Shown here: piece by piece, positions 1 to 10,906 of the stretch
Numbering within the stretch: position 1 is the stretch's first letter
How the letters are laid out: every line of letters starts with the position of its first letter
Assembly (NCBI GenBank): GCA_010015655.1
Contig: ML976723.1
Location: 246,347 to 310,346, forward strand
From: Bimuria novae-zelandiae CBS 107.79
Lineage: Eukaryota > Ascomycota > Dothideomycetes > Pleosporales > Didymosphaeriaceae
Length of the DNA: 64,000 bases
Direction of reading: 5' to 3'
Program-made: the position numbers and the translations under genes
The notes under the pieces: model-generated
Told to the model about the DNA's origin: nothing
The model's input: the letters and a program-made list of their open reading frames with translations, nothing else
Databases searched by the model: none

Positions 1-1370
1 TATATAGTATGGGCTGCAACAGAATCCTTCAAAAGCTGCATCGTGCATCAAGGGATCCACCACTTAGCTGTGATGTCTGCTTATTTGGGTGATCCTGCAC
101 GCCCAGGTAGACGTATGACTGCCAAGTGGTCCACAGGAGGGATGACGTGTTACAACACCCTACCACACGAAAGAATCGCCGCCGTGCGCGTGCGTTGATT
201 CCTAGAGGGAGCAGGGCTGACACTTGGCTACCAGGGTTTACGGATTTTAAGTAGGTAAGCTTACGAGCGAGTCCTGCAGTCATGTAGCACAGCTTTCTAG
301 ATGGGATGAAGTGGGTACAATCTTGCAGCAGAATAATACAGTTCCCGTTTACTGAATTGTGCCCTTTAACAGAGTGTTCCTGTTGGAGGACTGTCCCTCG
401 GCGGCTGGATGCCAAGGGTACCACACCGTTCAATGGCCCCATCCCCACAATCCCCGCACTATCAACTTGGAAAGATTGATCCTATTCCTTCCGTAAAATT
501 CGGTAGGTTTGGTACTACAAGACCCAACATTGGAATCGTTCTTGATATCGGGTCGCTGCGATCTTAGAATACGAGCAGCAGGTCGGGATACAGTAAGTAT
601 TTGCGCGGAAGGCTCACTGGCTAAATCTGGCATTCTGAGATCTCATCATGAGATCCTGGACTTCTGCAGCCACACCAAAAGGGCCTGTCGTGATGCGGCA
701 CAACCTAGCATGGAAGTATGTAGAATGCTAGAGCTCTGCACATCATTTATGGGGAAAATGGGGCTGCGGCCTGATCGAATGTAACAAAAACTGGCATCAA
801 GGAAAAAGCACATGTGCGTTCTAACAGTAGTATCATGTGCATCTTCTGCCTGCGCAATAGTCCCCAGGGATATGTAACATGTGAGTGTTTTCGCTTTCCC
901 GTATGGCATTGCAGTGTTCATGGTACTAATGGATCATACCTTCTCCAACAATTAGATGCCTTGGATGCGTGTGGTAGCAATTACCAAGTCAGGAGGCCCA
1001 AGCCGCGGCTTATTATAAGCGTAGACGGTGTTAAAGTGCACCGCACTTAAAAGTGAGATTACCGGTGGCGACTGTGTCAGCGCGTGCGTTCGTACTTGTA
1101 CCTTTAGTTATGTCGCATGACCTGTTTAGGTCGTTGAAGACAATAAAAGAAAGGCTTGATAGTTCCAAGCTTCCCCTCCACAACGCACGCGATTTATACG
1201 CAAAGATTCAATATTTCCAGTATTTACATCAATCCTTGGTCACTTGCGCACAGATCCCTATGAAATGATGCGAAGAAGCAGTGGATTCGTATCTTACCCT
1301 GCCCATCAACTCTCCTTGTTCTTCTTACCCTCCACATCCTCCTTCCCTTCCTTATCATGCATCTCCAGCT
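1..1370. other. no supportable gene
   Basis: Short overlapping open frames occur on both strands, but none shows a recognisable domain, a signal peptide or a consistent exon pattern. I treat this as intergenic or decayed DNA downstream of the broken dehydrogenase. Confidence 0.5.
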
Positions 1371-2359
1371 TTACCCCCAACCCCCTAGAAACGTCGTACT
1401 CCTACTCACATCTCCCCATTCGTCACAGATGTTTGATATATCCTTGCAATTTACCCGCATTGCCCTTATAGTATCCTCTCCCAAGGGCAGCCTCTTCGGA
1501 TACGGCTTCCCCTTCGTTATGCCCTCCCCCTTCACTTCGTCAATAATGCGTTCTGCAGCTCGATCCGGATTACCTGGCTGCTGTCCACTCATCTTCTCCA
1601 ACTCGTCAAGTGCCAACTTTAGTACACCGTCGTACACGCTCCCAGGATGCGTACGCGAGAAAACAAACCGGCCTGGGTTCAAGATGTTCGTGCGAAACTG
1701 ACCGGGTTGGACAATCATGGAGCGAATGGCTGGGGCGATCTTTGCCAACTCGAGCTGGAAGATGTCAAAGATTCCTATCACGTCAGTGAATTTATGGTAA
1801 GTATCGTCTCAAATAAACAGAAACAACGGCGGGATGTACCTTCGAGAGCGTATTTGGTCGCATTGTACGGCGCTGCGCCAAAATCACCCTCCCAACCAGA
1901 GCGAGAGCCCATGAAATACAACGGTACCACTAGCTTTGGAGCGAAAGTGCGGGAGGAATACGCGAGTCACAATCATAGTGCCGCATACATTGACGGAAAA
2001 GTTGTCGAGGTAGTCTTTCGTGCAGTGAGACGTGAGCGCAAGCCTCACTTCAATAGCTGCGAGGAGCGGGAGACAGACCCAGCCTCTTCAATCAAGGCAC
2101 CTTGCAGATAGCCCGATTTGTTTACCAAGGCGTCTATGGTACCGAATGTTTTGATGGCCTCTTGGACGACGGCCCTCACCGTGTCTGGGTCGGTGATGTC
2201 CAGCTGCAGCGGCAGTACGGTATCACTCCGTAATTTGGCAATGCTCTCTACGTTGCGGGCTGTAACGACGGCTCGCTCTCCTCGAGCGATGAGAGCGGCT
2301 GTCAGGGACTTGCCGAATCCAGACGAACACCCGGTAACGAACTAGGTGAGCTGTGTCAT
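1371..2359 (-). pseudogene. short-chain dehydrogenase/reductase (SDR), broken
   Basis: Read on the minus strand from an ATG at 2357-2359, the sequence gives a classical SDR. It has a Rossmann start with a TGCSSGFG cofactor motif, an acidic LDITDP segment, a degraded NNAG motif (read as NKSG), a YNATK active-site tetrad segment near 1850 and a downstream PGQFRTN stretch. A plausible intron (about 1838 to 1781, acceptor TAG) joins YNATKYALE to the next exon. The copy is not functional as written. Codon 6 is TAG (2342-2344), and the reading must change frame twice between the N-terminal half and the active-site Tyr. Family members are NAD(P)-dependent oxidoreductases of about 280-300 residues, and the pieces here add up to that size. 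The substrate cannot be inferred. Confidence 0.8.
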
Positions 2360-2885
2360 GCTTCCTTAACTAGCTCTGGGCGGCAGCAACAAGAGCGATA
2401 GAATGTTGGGGGGAAGTAGAATTGATGTTGTGCTATTTTCGGTAATGGTTTGATGTACAGCAGTTGATTTTCCGAGCTTACAATTCAGATAGCCCGAGGC
2501 CGTCCTGCCTGCTACCGTCACAAACCTTACGCACGGGACGATGCCTCCTCACTGGTGACTGCGGAAACTGCTTCAGGCCTACCGTTCATCCCCACAGTTA
2601 CCGTATCATCACCATTCACGCCGCTGACCAACAATATGCGCTTTAAAATCTTACTGGCCAAGTCGGGCCCGCCGAACCCACATGATTCCTGGAATGCTGC
2701 GGCCACGCAAAAAGAGCGTGTTGTGGATGCGGCACGGTAGTATGCCGGATTCGGTAACACATATTACACGTCGGACACAAGTGCTGCGCATTATTTATAG
2801 ACCTGAATAACAGAGGCAGTATATTATGTGACAGTGAGTATATACAAGGGTTTCACTGAAGCTATCAGCACTAATCCTTCAACAT

Positions 2886-4978
2886 CTACACGCGGCACAG
2901 GCGGCCGTTTTGAGTCTGAGCACCCTGGTCACCATCTTGTACGACCCAGTTCTCACTACCAACAGCAGTAGTAGCGTAGAAGACACCCCTAGGATCCCAC
3001 TTCTGCTTGAGGGCTAACAGCTTCGGGTAGTGCTTAGCGCCATAAAAGTCTGTCTGCCAGTTCGGCTCCTGGATATCCGCCTCATTGAGATACACACCTC
3101 CTCCAACGGAAGCGGGAGCGACGGCGCGCCACGAGTCCATGATGTCGTAGGTGAGGTAGTCCGATGCCTCTGCGAACTGAGCTGGGGTGGCGTTATCGGG
3201 CAACATGTTGGCGGTGATGAGGAAGGACTGCGTGTTCCGCCATGCTTCGTTGACAGCATTGTCCACGTTGGAGGGGTTGCCAGGGGCCATGTGGTAGCCG
3301 CCGACGGTGTGGCCGTTCATGACTGTATCCTTGATGGTAGTGTAGAAAGAATTGAACTTGGCTTCCGTCTCCCAGAGGCTCTTGGGGAAGAGTCGCGTCG
3401 CTTGACGGATAGAGGTCACACCGAGAGTATCCGCACCCCAGCTTCCCTTGTTCGCGTCATAGAAGTTGTCGTAGAAAGTCGTGTTCGGGGTTACGGAAAT
3501 GTTGAACGACTTGAGGTCACCAAAGAAGTCCTTGGTAAGCGCATTGAAGGACTCAATAGTGTGGTTAGGCGCGAAGAAAGGAGTCATCTGGAAGTCGAGG
3601 CTCGTGCCGTAGTTCCAAATCCAAAAGTAGGAGTAAGTACCAGCATTGGTGAATTCAGGGAAGCGCTTCATGTACGCGTTGACACCCTTCCAGAAGTTCT
3701 CGGACTCGTTGACGGCGGTCTGGAAAGAGAAGACGGACTTGGTGGCTTTGATCTTAGGGTGGGCTTTGGCGATGACAGAAGTAACGACACCAAAGGTTGA
3801 GCCACCTCCTCCACGAAGAGCCCAGAAGAGATCGGAGTTGACGCTGTCGGAAGCGGTCACGAAACAACCATCGGCAGTAACGACCTCGTATGCTAAGACC
3901 TGATCGGCGGCCATACCATAGATAGATGCGAGGGGAGAGTGACCACCGCCAGCGACGTAACCACCAGCCCATCCGACAGTCTATGTCCAAAGTTAGTGAT
4001 TGTTCTGCAGTCGAGCCGTATGCAGGCCAACACTCACCTCGCAAATACCAGCCAGGACAGTGACATCGTTGTCACGGGCAGCCTCCAGAATCTCGAAACC
4101 TTGAACACCAGCACCAGCCTTGAAAGCTGGACCGGTGTACCCAGTGCTCTTGAAGTTCTTAATGAACGTAATATCCTTCAGGTTATGGGTCCACAGACTA
4201 AGCGCACCAGCACCAGAAGACTTGCCAATATAATCATGGCCGGTGTTCTTGATAGTCAAGCGCAAGTTCAGGTTACGGGCGAAGTTAACCCCCAGTTGCA
4301 CATGCGCAACGCTGCTAACATTGATTGAGTAGGAAGCGTAGCCACCCAGAGTACAAGTACCATCGGGGTTGTCGGTTGGCATACATGTGCGGCCCTGGAA
4401 CAAGGGCCACATCATCGAGGTTGGGTCGCTCGTGCTGGTTTCCGGTCAGCAACCATGTCTCCAGCGTGTGCCAACTTCTCGACTTACTGAAGGTCAGCGG
4501 TGGTGAACCTCGCCGAGATGTCCGCACACTTCGCCTCATCGTAATCGTGCCAAGCAGAGTTCTTGTAACATGGAGCAGCAATAGGTGTAGTCTTGATGAG
4601 GGCTCCTCCTAGCAGAAGGTCGAATATATACCATACAGGATTCTTCGGGTAGTTCCAATCCCCCGGAAAAGCTTTGCATGCGCCACTACGCTTGGCACGT
4701 CTCGCCGCAGCCGTAGTATCGGTGCTGTTCTCGAAACCGAAGACAGCGAGAACGTCGACATCTTTGGTCTGGCTGTCCGCCACCTTCAGGACATCATCCG
4801 TGAGTTGGACTGCCTCCATGGGAAAGAGAGCAACACCAGCGGACGAGTCCGCAGGGACCATGGTGGCAGCAGGCGCAACAGAAGTCTCGGTCGCAGCAGC
4901 ATCCCGTACAACGATGGGGCCACCCAAAGCACCAATGGCACCCGCAGCAAGAAACAACAAAGACCCGCGTGCAGACAT
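2886..4978 (-). CDS. secreted FAD-linked oxidase, berberine bridge enzyme type
   Basis: Three exons (4978-4488, 4434-4038, 3980-2886) join in frame across GTAAGT and GTGAGT introns and give about 660 residues. I chose the ATG at 4976-4978, not the one 20 codons upstream, because it begins a clean signal peptide (MSARGSLLFLAAGAIGALGG). The FAD_binding_4 domain has a GHDYIGKSSG stretch whose His is near residue 230. A CETVG stretch follows with Cys near residue 295. These are the two positions that bind FAD covalently in bicovalent members, and the Cys-Thr-Val-Gly spans the second intron. The C-terminal BBE motif (NWQTDFYG, then KQKWDPRGVFYA) is present. Such enzymes oxidise alcohols, sugars or alkaloid-like metabolites with O2; the substrate here is unknown. 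No tailoring-gene cluster is evident beyond the broken SDR next to it. Confidence 0.92.
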
Positions 4979-5078
4979 AGCGAAAGAACTGCAAGTAGAA
5001 AGCGAAGGAACGGGTTGGCGGTGGATGAGAAATCTCAAGCAGGTGCTTCGTATACAATGAACGATTTCCCACGTGGCA

Positions 5079-6078
5079 CTAATCTAAAGGATTGCGTTCT
5101 CGAACCGCACCCCATGCCAGGAACATGTACTCAAGGAAGGCAAATATCGAAGCCATTGCTACGTTGCCATGCAGTATGCACGTTGTATCTTTCATTACTC
5201 GTATGCACGAAGTGGAGTTGCCGCTTGCCGCTTGCCGCTTGCCGTTTGTCATCAGTTCCCGTTTCCCGTCTCCCGTCTTCAACCCGTTGTTGCGTTCACG
5301 GATGGAGTCTGTCTTCCGGCGTCGATGGGGTTGAGGTGCAATCTAGTGGGTCGTTTACGGAAGGTACTGCCGTGTCGTTCCTTCGGCCGACAGACCTGGA
5401 ATTCGGAGAGTTTCCTATTGGCCAAGGGCCCCACATGGCATTTCGCTGCATCCACCGTGCGTAAACAAGCATGCACCGGAAATACCGCGCGGGAGCCTCG
5501 ATTGTTGATCCTATCTGTTGTTGATATTGCGAAGGATGATTGAGTATGCGAGGATGTGACGTAGTTAGCGACGCGGTGGAACATTTATCCTTCCACACAT
5601 GATGGTTCACCGACAAACTCGTGGTGTTGCAGACAGCTGATGGCTTTCGACAATACCATAGAAAAATACGGTAGTGCACATAAGCGCATGAGCGGAGAAT
5701 ATCCACCGTCACAGTCGTCTCGGCCTCGCGTCTGCCCTGGTGGCGTTGCGTGTATGCAAGACCCCGTCTTGAGATGGCTAGGCCGCAATCCTGCAAGAAG
5801 CCCCTAGGGTGGCAAGTTCAAAATTCGTAAGGATTCGGTACTCAGCTCATCCGTGGGACGGGATAGTTTCAGGAGAGTCCATACAACCCATCTTACTTCC
5901 GGATGTTTCTCCAAATCAGACTCGGGCTGTATTCTCATTCGCCAGGCGTATTCGTGTTTTTAGAACGATGAGACAGCTGTGGAAGTTGGACCTGCCAGTG
6001 TAACGAAGGAAGGATACATGTTTTTTCTACATATTCGCAAGCTATACTGAGCCTGTGCTTTGCATCGCAACGACAGCC
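5079..6078. other. intergenic; short tandem repeat at 5217-5250
   Basis: No gene is supportable. Near 5220-5245 the heptamer gccgctt is repeated three times in tandem, followed by a variant. The stretch probably contains the divergent promoters of the FAD oxidase (minus) and the receptor gene (plus). Confidence 0.5.
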
Positions 6079-7443
6079 ATGGTGGACAAAGGTCTGCAAC
6101 CAGTGAACATTTTCTTGGCTATATTTCCAAGTGTTTCTTGCGTTGCAATAGTGTCACTGCGTGTTGGTCTGCGGTTGAAGGGCGGGAAGTTGGGCATTGG
6201 TAAGTCGAAAGCTCTAACACTCCTTTTGCAAAAGACGCTACTGACTTCGTCACAGAAGATATACTGCTGGTCATCGCGACTGTATGCCGAATCTTTTCGC
6301 GTTGACATGCAGATTGGACTTGTAGCTGACTTCGGTATGACTCGCAGCTTTTGAACCTAGTCCTGGCTTTCACCACATGTGGTTGTAAGTTTCCACCTTC
6401 TCCTATCGAGGCCGTAGTCTTCGACTGAAATGAACTGATCGCAACTTTCAGACATTCTCACAGCATATTATGGCTATCACAGCCGGGATATACCAGAAGG
6501 CGCAATCAATCCCACCATAATGCTAAAGGTATCACGAACATCCGCACGATTACTCTTCGAGAAGCATTTATTCTAACTATATACACAGTGGAACTACGCA
6601 AACTCGATTATATACAATCCCATCCTCGCGCTCGTCAAAGCCTCCTTCATTGTGAGCCTGATCAAACTCCGATCACAGAACAAATGGATCAACCGCTGTC
6701 TCTGGGCCACGCTCACCTTGAACGGCTGCTTCGCCATAGCCGCACCCCTCGCCTGCATACTACAATGTAACCCGATCGCGAAATACTGGAACGCCAGTAC
6801 CCACGGCAAATGCGTCGACGCAGGCGCCTACACCGTCAGCACATCCTCCATCGTCCTCACGACCGACGTCCTCATCCTTCTCATGCCCTCTTGGATCCTA
6901 CGCGACCTCAAAATGCCACTGGGGCGCAAGCTCATGGTCATCGCATTCTTGTCATTCGGCGTGCTCGTCACCGTCGTGGGCGCAGTACGCACCAGCTTCC
7001 TCGTCAAAGTCTTCGTCCAAAAGCGCGTAACAGCCGACCCAACCTACGAAGTGAACTACACCCTCTCAAACATTGAATCCGGTCTCGCCATCATCGGAAC
7101 CTGCGGCCCGACCATCAAATACATACTCAGCTGCTGCGTTCCGTCATTGAGGGTTGCCGACGAGTCGAGTAATCGCGGCTACAGGTATCCTACCGGCGGC
7201 TCACAAGGCGAATCTCGCTCGAACCGCTTCACGAAGGGCACACAAACGCGCCGTGCCGTTGAGGACTTTGATGAGGTGGAATTGACTAGAGTTTCGGCGG
7301 AGAACAGGAAGATGGAGAGGACGCATACGCAACTTGGGGATACGATAAAAATTACGAAGACGGTGGCCTGGACAGTGGATAACGCGCAAGAGAAGGACTC
7401 CAATAGTACAAGTAGAGAACATACACCACGGGATATACTCTAG
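6079..7443 (+). CDS. PTH11/rhodopsin-type seven-transmembrane protein
   Basis: A five-exon model keeps frame throughout: 6079-6199, 6256-6281, 6348-6384, 6452-6528 and 6589-7443, giving 371 residues. It reads as a fungal rhodopsin-domain membrane protein. TM1 starts at PVNIFLAIF, a conserved LGIEDILLVIA junction leads into TM2, then AFTTCGY, the WNYANSIIYNPILALVKASF helix, TM4 ending ILQCNPIAKYW, and TM5-TM7 ending CGPTIKYIL. A hydrophilic, Ser/Arg-rich cytoplasmic tail of about 85 residues follows. Members of this large family are thought to sense surface or host cues, as PTH11 does in Magnaporthe, but most have no known ligand. There is no CFEM domain at the N-terminus. Exon 2 is only 26 nt long, so automated callers may miss it. 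Confidence 0.9.
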
Positions 7444-7664
7444 TCTGTATCACGTTTATCTGCCCCATTTTAGTGCTTTAGGAACGCTGGCCTGATACGA
7501 AAGGGTACTCTGGTAATATTTCCAGAGTGGGTTCTACCAACAGAACTTAATAATCCTACTACGTTTCAGCGTTAAGGGCTGTCCGAAAATCCATGCCTGC
7601 CCCATGAGCGATCGTTCGTCCATCCTATTCCCAACTCCCGGACTCCCGGGCTCTAAACAACAAT

Positions 7665-9069
7665 TTACCCGTTCTTATCCAACTGCTCTGGTAGAATAAC
7701 TTTCCCACTTGAGATTTTTTCGATGTCCTTCTCGATATCCTTAATGACAGGCTCAATGGGGGTACAGAACTCCTGAAAAGCACCTCCAACGCCGAATAGT
7801 AAACCAATCCAATGGTCCCCAACGCCCTTAGCGCCCTCATCGTCTCGCAGAACAATAGAGCCCGAGTCTTCTGGCGCTCCAGTCGCCTCGTTAGACCGTC
7901 TGTTGACAATGTAACAAGCCCTAATCGGGCGGTTTGCGGCGAATTCGTAGTTCTTCGCCACATCGATGTCGGGGTCCAAATCATGAAGCACGTTTAGAAC
8001 GCTGTCAGCCGCGTTCATGCGGCAGAAAAGCCACCCGCTTGACCTTCCATGGACGGCGACGTCATTAGTCCTGCCAGTCGGCAGCCTCTCCTAGTATGCT
8101 GCTAGCTGGTGATCATGGAGCGTGGTTGGTTGAGGCCGAACCGCAGGCAGATTTATCTCGTTCATCATACTTCGCCCGGTCAGCTCAACTATAGCCCAAT
8201 TAAGGATATAGTTGGTTTTCCGGCCATCCTGGGAGGTTGTCTTGGGCTGACCATCTGGCGTAGTTTCGACGATTCGCCGCCCTGAGGCACTGGCCAATAC
8301 ACCAAGAAATCTCGATGCACTTTCGAGCCGAAGAAGCTGTACGTCGAGTCTGGCGACTTGTGCCTGGGCTTCTTTGACTCTCTCCTGTCGGACAGCTGCA
8401 TACTTTGTCCCGAGATACCCATGTTTTCCGGCCAAGGCCTCTTCCCAGAAAGCCTTGTCGTCATTGACCTTGTCCATAAAGATAGCGTTATCTTTATCGG
8501 ACGAGCTGACCAGACGTTGCTGTGCAACAATGACAGGAGACTCGGGGGTGATCGCATTGTACTTCCCGTGCCCCTCTTCGATCTCCTTATCGACCGCTAC
8601 ATGGTGATTTGTCAGACCATAATTTCTCATCGTTCCTTGACGCTTGATAGTCAAACATCCACCCAGTGTGCCAGTGCCAATCCTGCCAGCCCCGCCCAAG
8701 GAGGCACCCATCTGGACCTCCTGTCGATATGCATCCTCGGAAATCTTCGGGCCGTCCTGTATGTTTTGCGATAGGATAGTACTGGAGAGAAAAACTTCGA
8801 TATTAAGCAGTTGGTCCGATAGGTTGCGCAGCTGCCTTGATATCTTATCCCAGTACGTCAGGTCTGTATCTGGTGAGTCAATGTATATGGTGATGGTACT
8901 GTCGCTCGCTGAAATCTTCAGGATAGTCCCTTCTCAGGAGGACGAAGGAGTGCCACCGAGCCTGGTAAGTCAACAAGTAATCGTAGATAAGTGGACTATG
9001 GCTGGTGCATGGCGAGAGTCGACGTTGGTGGATTCTTCGCGCGAGACAGCCGCCATGTCTATGCTGCAA
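7665..9069 (-). pseudogene. trypsin-like serine protease, broken
   Basis: Minus-strand reading shows a chymotrypsin-fold peptidase of the fungal stand-alone type. There is an N-terminal segment ending TITIYIDSPD, then an AGRIGTGTLGG strand, the catalytic His in GLTNHHVAV (about 8600), an insertion of about 100 residues, the Asp region reading ILNWAIVEL, the GRSSG strand and the Ser motif EDSGSIVL (about 7860). It carries a TAG at 8091-8093 between the Asp and Ser halves in an otherwise continuous frame, and a one-base frame break near 8905. The expected DWA is NWA and the expected GDSGS is EDSGS, so it is very likely inactive even if read through. Stop and substitutions all fit G-to-A or C-to-T changes. 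Confidence 0.75.
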
Positions 9070-9678
9070 CGACTAACGCTCTGCCGTTTAGCTGGTGCTT
9101 TCCTTTTAGTGCTGGATGAGCAATCTGTGCATCAACGTATATTCTTATAATGCGCGGATCCCGTTTCTTTTGGAGTGCGGTGGTCGCATTCGTCTGGTTT
9201 GGGGAATCTTCTCAGGTTGCGCACGCTGTGGGGGAGCGTGGTGCCGTGGTTACCACACGGCCTCCTCCTCTAGGCAGCAACGCGCGCGCAAGGCGGCGGA
9301 TGTTTTACGTGCGGTGGGGTTGTAGAGAGACGTGAGATGGACTGTGGCGGTTTGGTTCCAGGTGGGCGGTTCCATCACGCTAGGGTGGACTGTTCCATTC
9401 GCCGTGGTTGTGCCTTCGGTTCCCAACGCCGGGCACACCTACTACCGCTATCCGCTCGCATTGCTAACATCGCGTCTTCTCCGGTTTCTCCAGGCCAATC
9501 AGTCCATCTCGTGAGAATAGCTGTCGCTATCTTCGCCGTACTCGCTATGGTCGCTTATGGTCGCTATGGTCTCTATGACCGATGTGGTCGCTACAGTACT
9601 AGCGCGTTAGTCTGGTGCGCTAGTGTCAACCCGACGCGCGCGCGCCAAACACCTCAACCACTTCCACCCTCTCTATCT
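9070..9678. other. no supportable gene; short imperfect repeat
   Basis: No gene is recognised. At 9538-9580 a tcgctatgg-like nonamer recurs about four times. The stretch lies between the protease remnant and the left end of a Tc1-like element. Confidence 0.45.
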
Positions 9679-10860
9679 CCACCAAAATAAGAGCTTTTAG
9701 CTTAGAAATAAGCGCAAATCGCGTCGCGGGTGGTAAATTAATAGCGCAGGCACGGGAAAGTATTATCTTTAAGGTAGAGGCTAGTGCGACGCTAGCAGAG
9801 CTAGCGCGCGAGTTTCGCTATATAGTAAAGTGTATACGCGACACTATTAAGAGGTATAATAAGACAAGTAATAACACCTTTTACCCTCGCAGTAGGCAGC
9901 CTCCTAAGCTTACTTATTAAGAGAAACAAACGCTACTACGACAAGTATAAAAAAAGCTAAAAATTACCTATTAAGAGCTCGCTAAGGAGGCGCACCTTAG
10001 AAAGGACGTCTCTAATAATATATTATATAGAGTACTTAAGGAATAAGGCCTTACTAACTTTAGAGTTAAGCGGAAGCCTAAAATTAATAAAGCTACTACC
10101 TAATTATGGCTTAAGTTCTGCTGCGAGTATAGAAACTTTAACTAGCGCTTAACGCCTCTTTAGTTCTTAAATAAGTGCTTTATTTAAAAGGGTCATGGCG
10201 CCAACGCCAAGTGGGTGTTTAAGTATCCCTATAAGAAGTAGGAGCGCCGTATAATCTCTAAATAATCTACTAGTTGGCCACCTTAACAGATAGTATAGGC
10301 TTTAATATAGATTAATTCTCGAGGGCGTACCCGGCGATTACTACTTATTATTATATAGAGAGACCCTATAGCGCCGCGTAATAGATACACTACTTAAAGC
10401 TATACTAAAACACTAGAAGAAGGTCTCCTAAACTTATACTTACTAAGTAAGCGATTTATGCATAATAACGCTTAGATTTATATAGCAATTTATACGCGCG
10501 ACTTCTTAGTTAATTATAAGATCTAGACTATTAATTTCTTACTTTATTCTTCTAACCTTAACCCTATTAAGCACCTCTAGTAGTAGCTTAAACGTAAGAT
10601 AAGGAATTACTATCCCTATATAACTAAATTTAGAACTAGTAAGGATAAATAGGAGAGGTTTTATACTACCTTAAAGGACTGCTAGCAGAGGATCCTAACG
10701 CGCCTTATACGTTATCTTATATTAAGTATACTAGATAAAATCGCTGCCTGCATGCACGCAAATAGTTACTAAACAAAGTATTAAGTATTAATTTACTAGT
10801 TACTACTAAGAATTATTAAATTTGGCCTACTTTTCGATACTCTATAGGTTGTTTTGGTGG
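9679..10860 (+). mobile_element. Tc1/mariner-like DNA transposon, RIP-mutated
   Basis: Both ends carry a short inverted repeat: ccaccaaaataa at 9679-9690 and ttgttttggtgg at 10849-10860, one transition apart. The 1.18-kb interior is TpA-rich and reads as one transposase broken by many TAA/TAG codons. The flanks do not show an unambiguous TA duplication, so the exact ends may be a few bases off. Confidence 0.8.
9712..10730 (+). pseudogene. Tc1-like DDE transposase remnant
   Basis: One frame stays readable across the element between stop codons. A helix-turn-helix region starts near 9717 and includes ATLAELAREF. A central region includes FRVKRKPKINKATT. The C-terminal signature of DDE_3 transposases, SSNLNPIKHL followed by stops where Trp is expected, is at about 10546-10575. 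The stops are TAG or TAA at positions that would be CAG, CAA or TGG in a live copy. That is the expected outcome of RIP. Confidence 0.8.
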
Positions 10861-10906
10861 GGGAGTCGCTTCGCGAAACTGACGCCGATCACCTTGGCGC
10901 ACCAGA

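Noticed and set aside
3030..3800. 256-codon plus-strand open frame
   Set aside because: It is antisense to the well-supported FAD oxidase exon 3 and has no domain.
4805..5464. 219-codon plus-strand open frame
   Set aside because: Overlaps the oxidase signal peptide exon in antisense and runs into low-complexity repeats.
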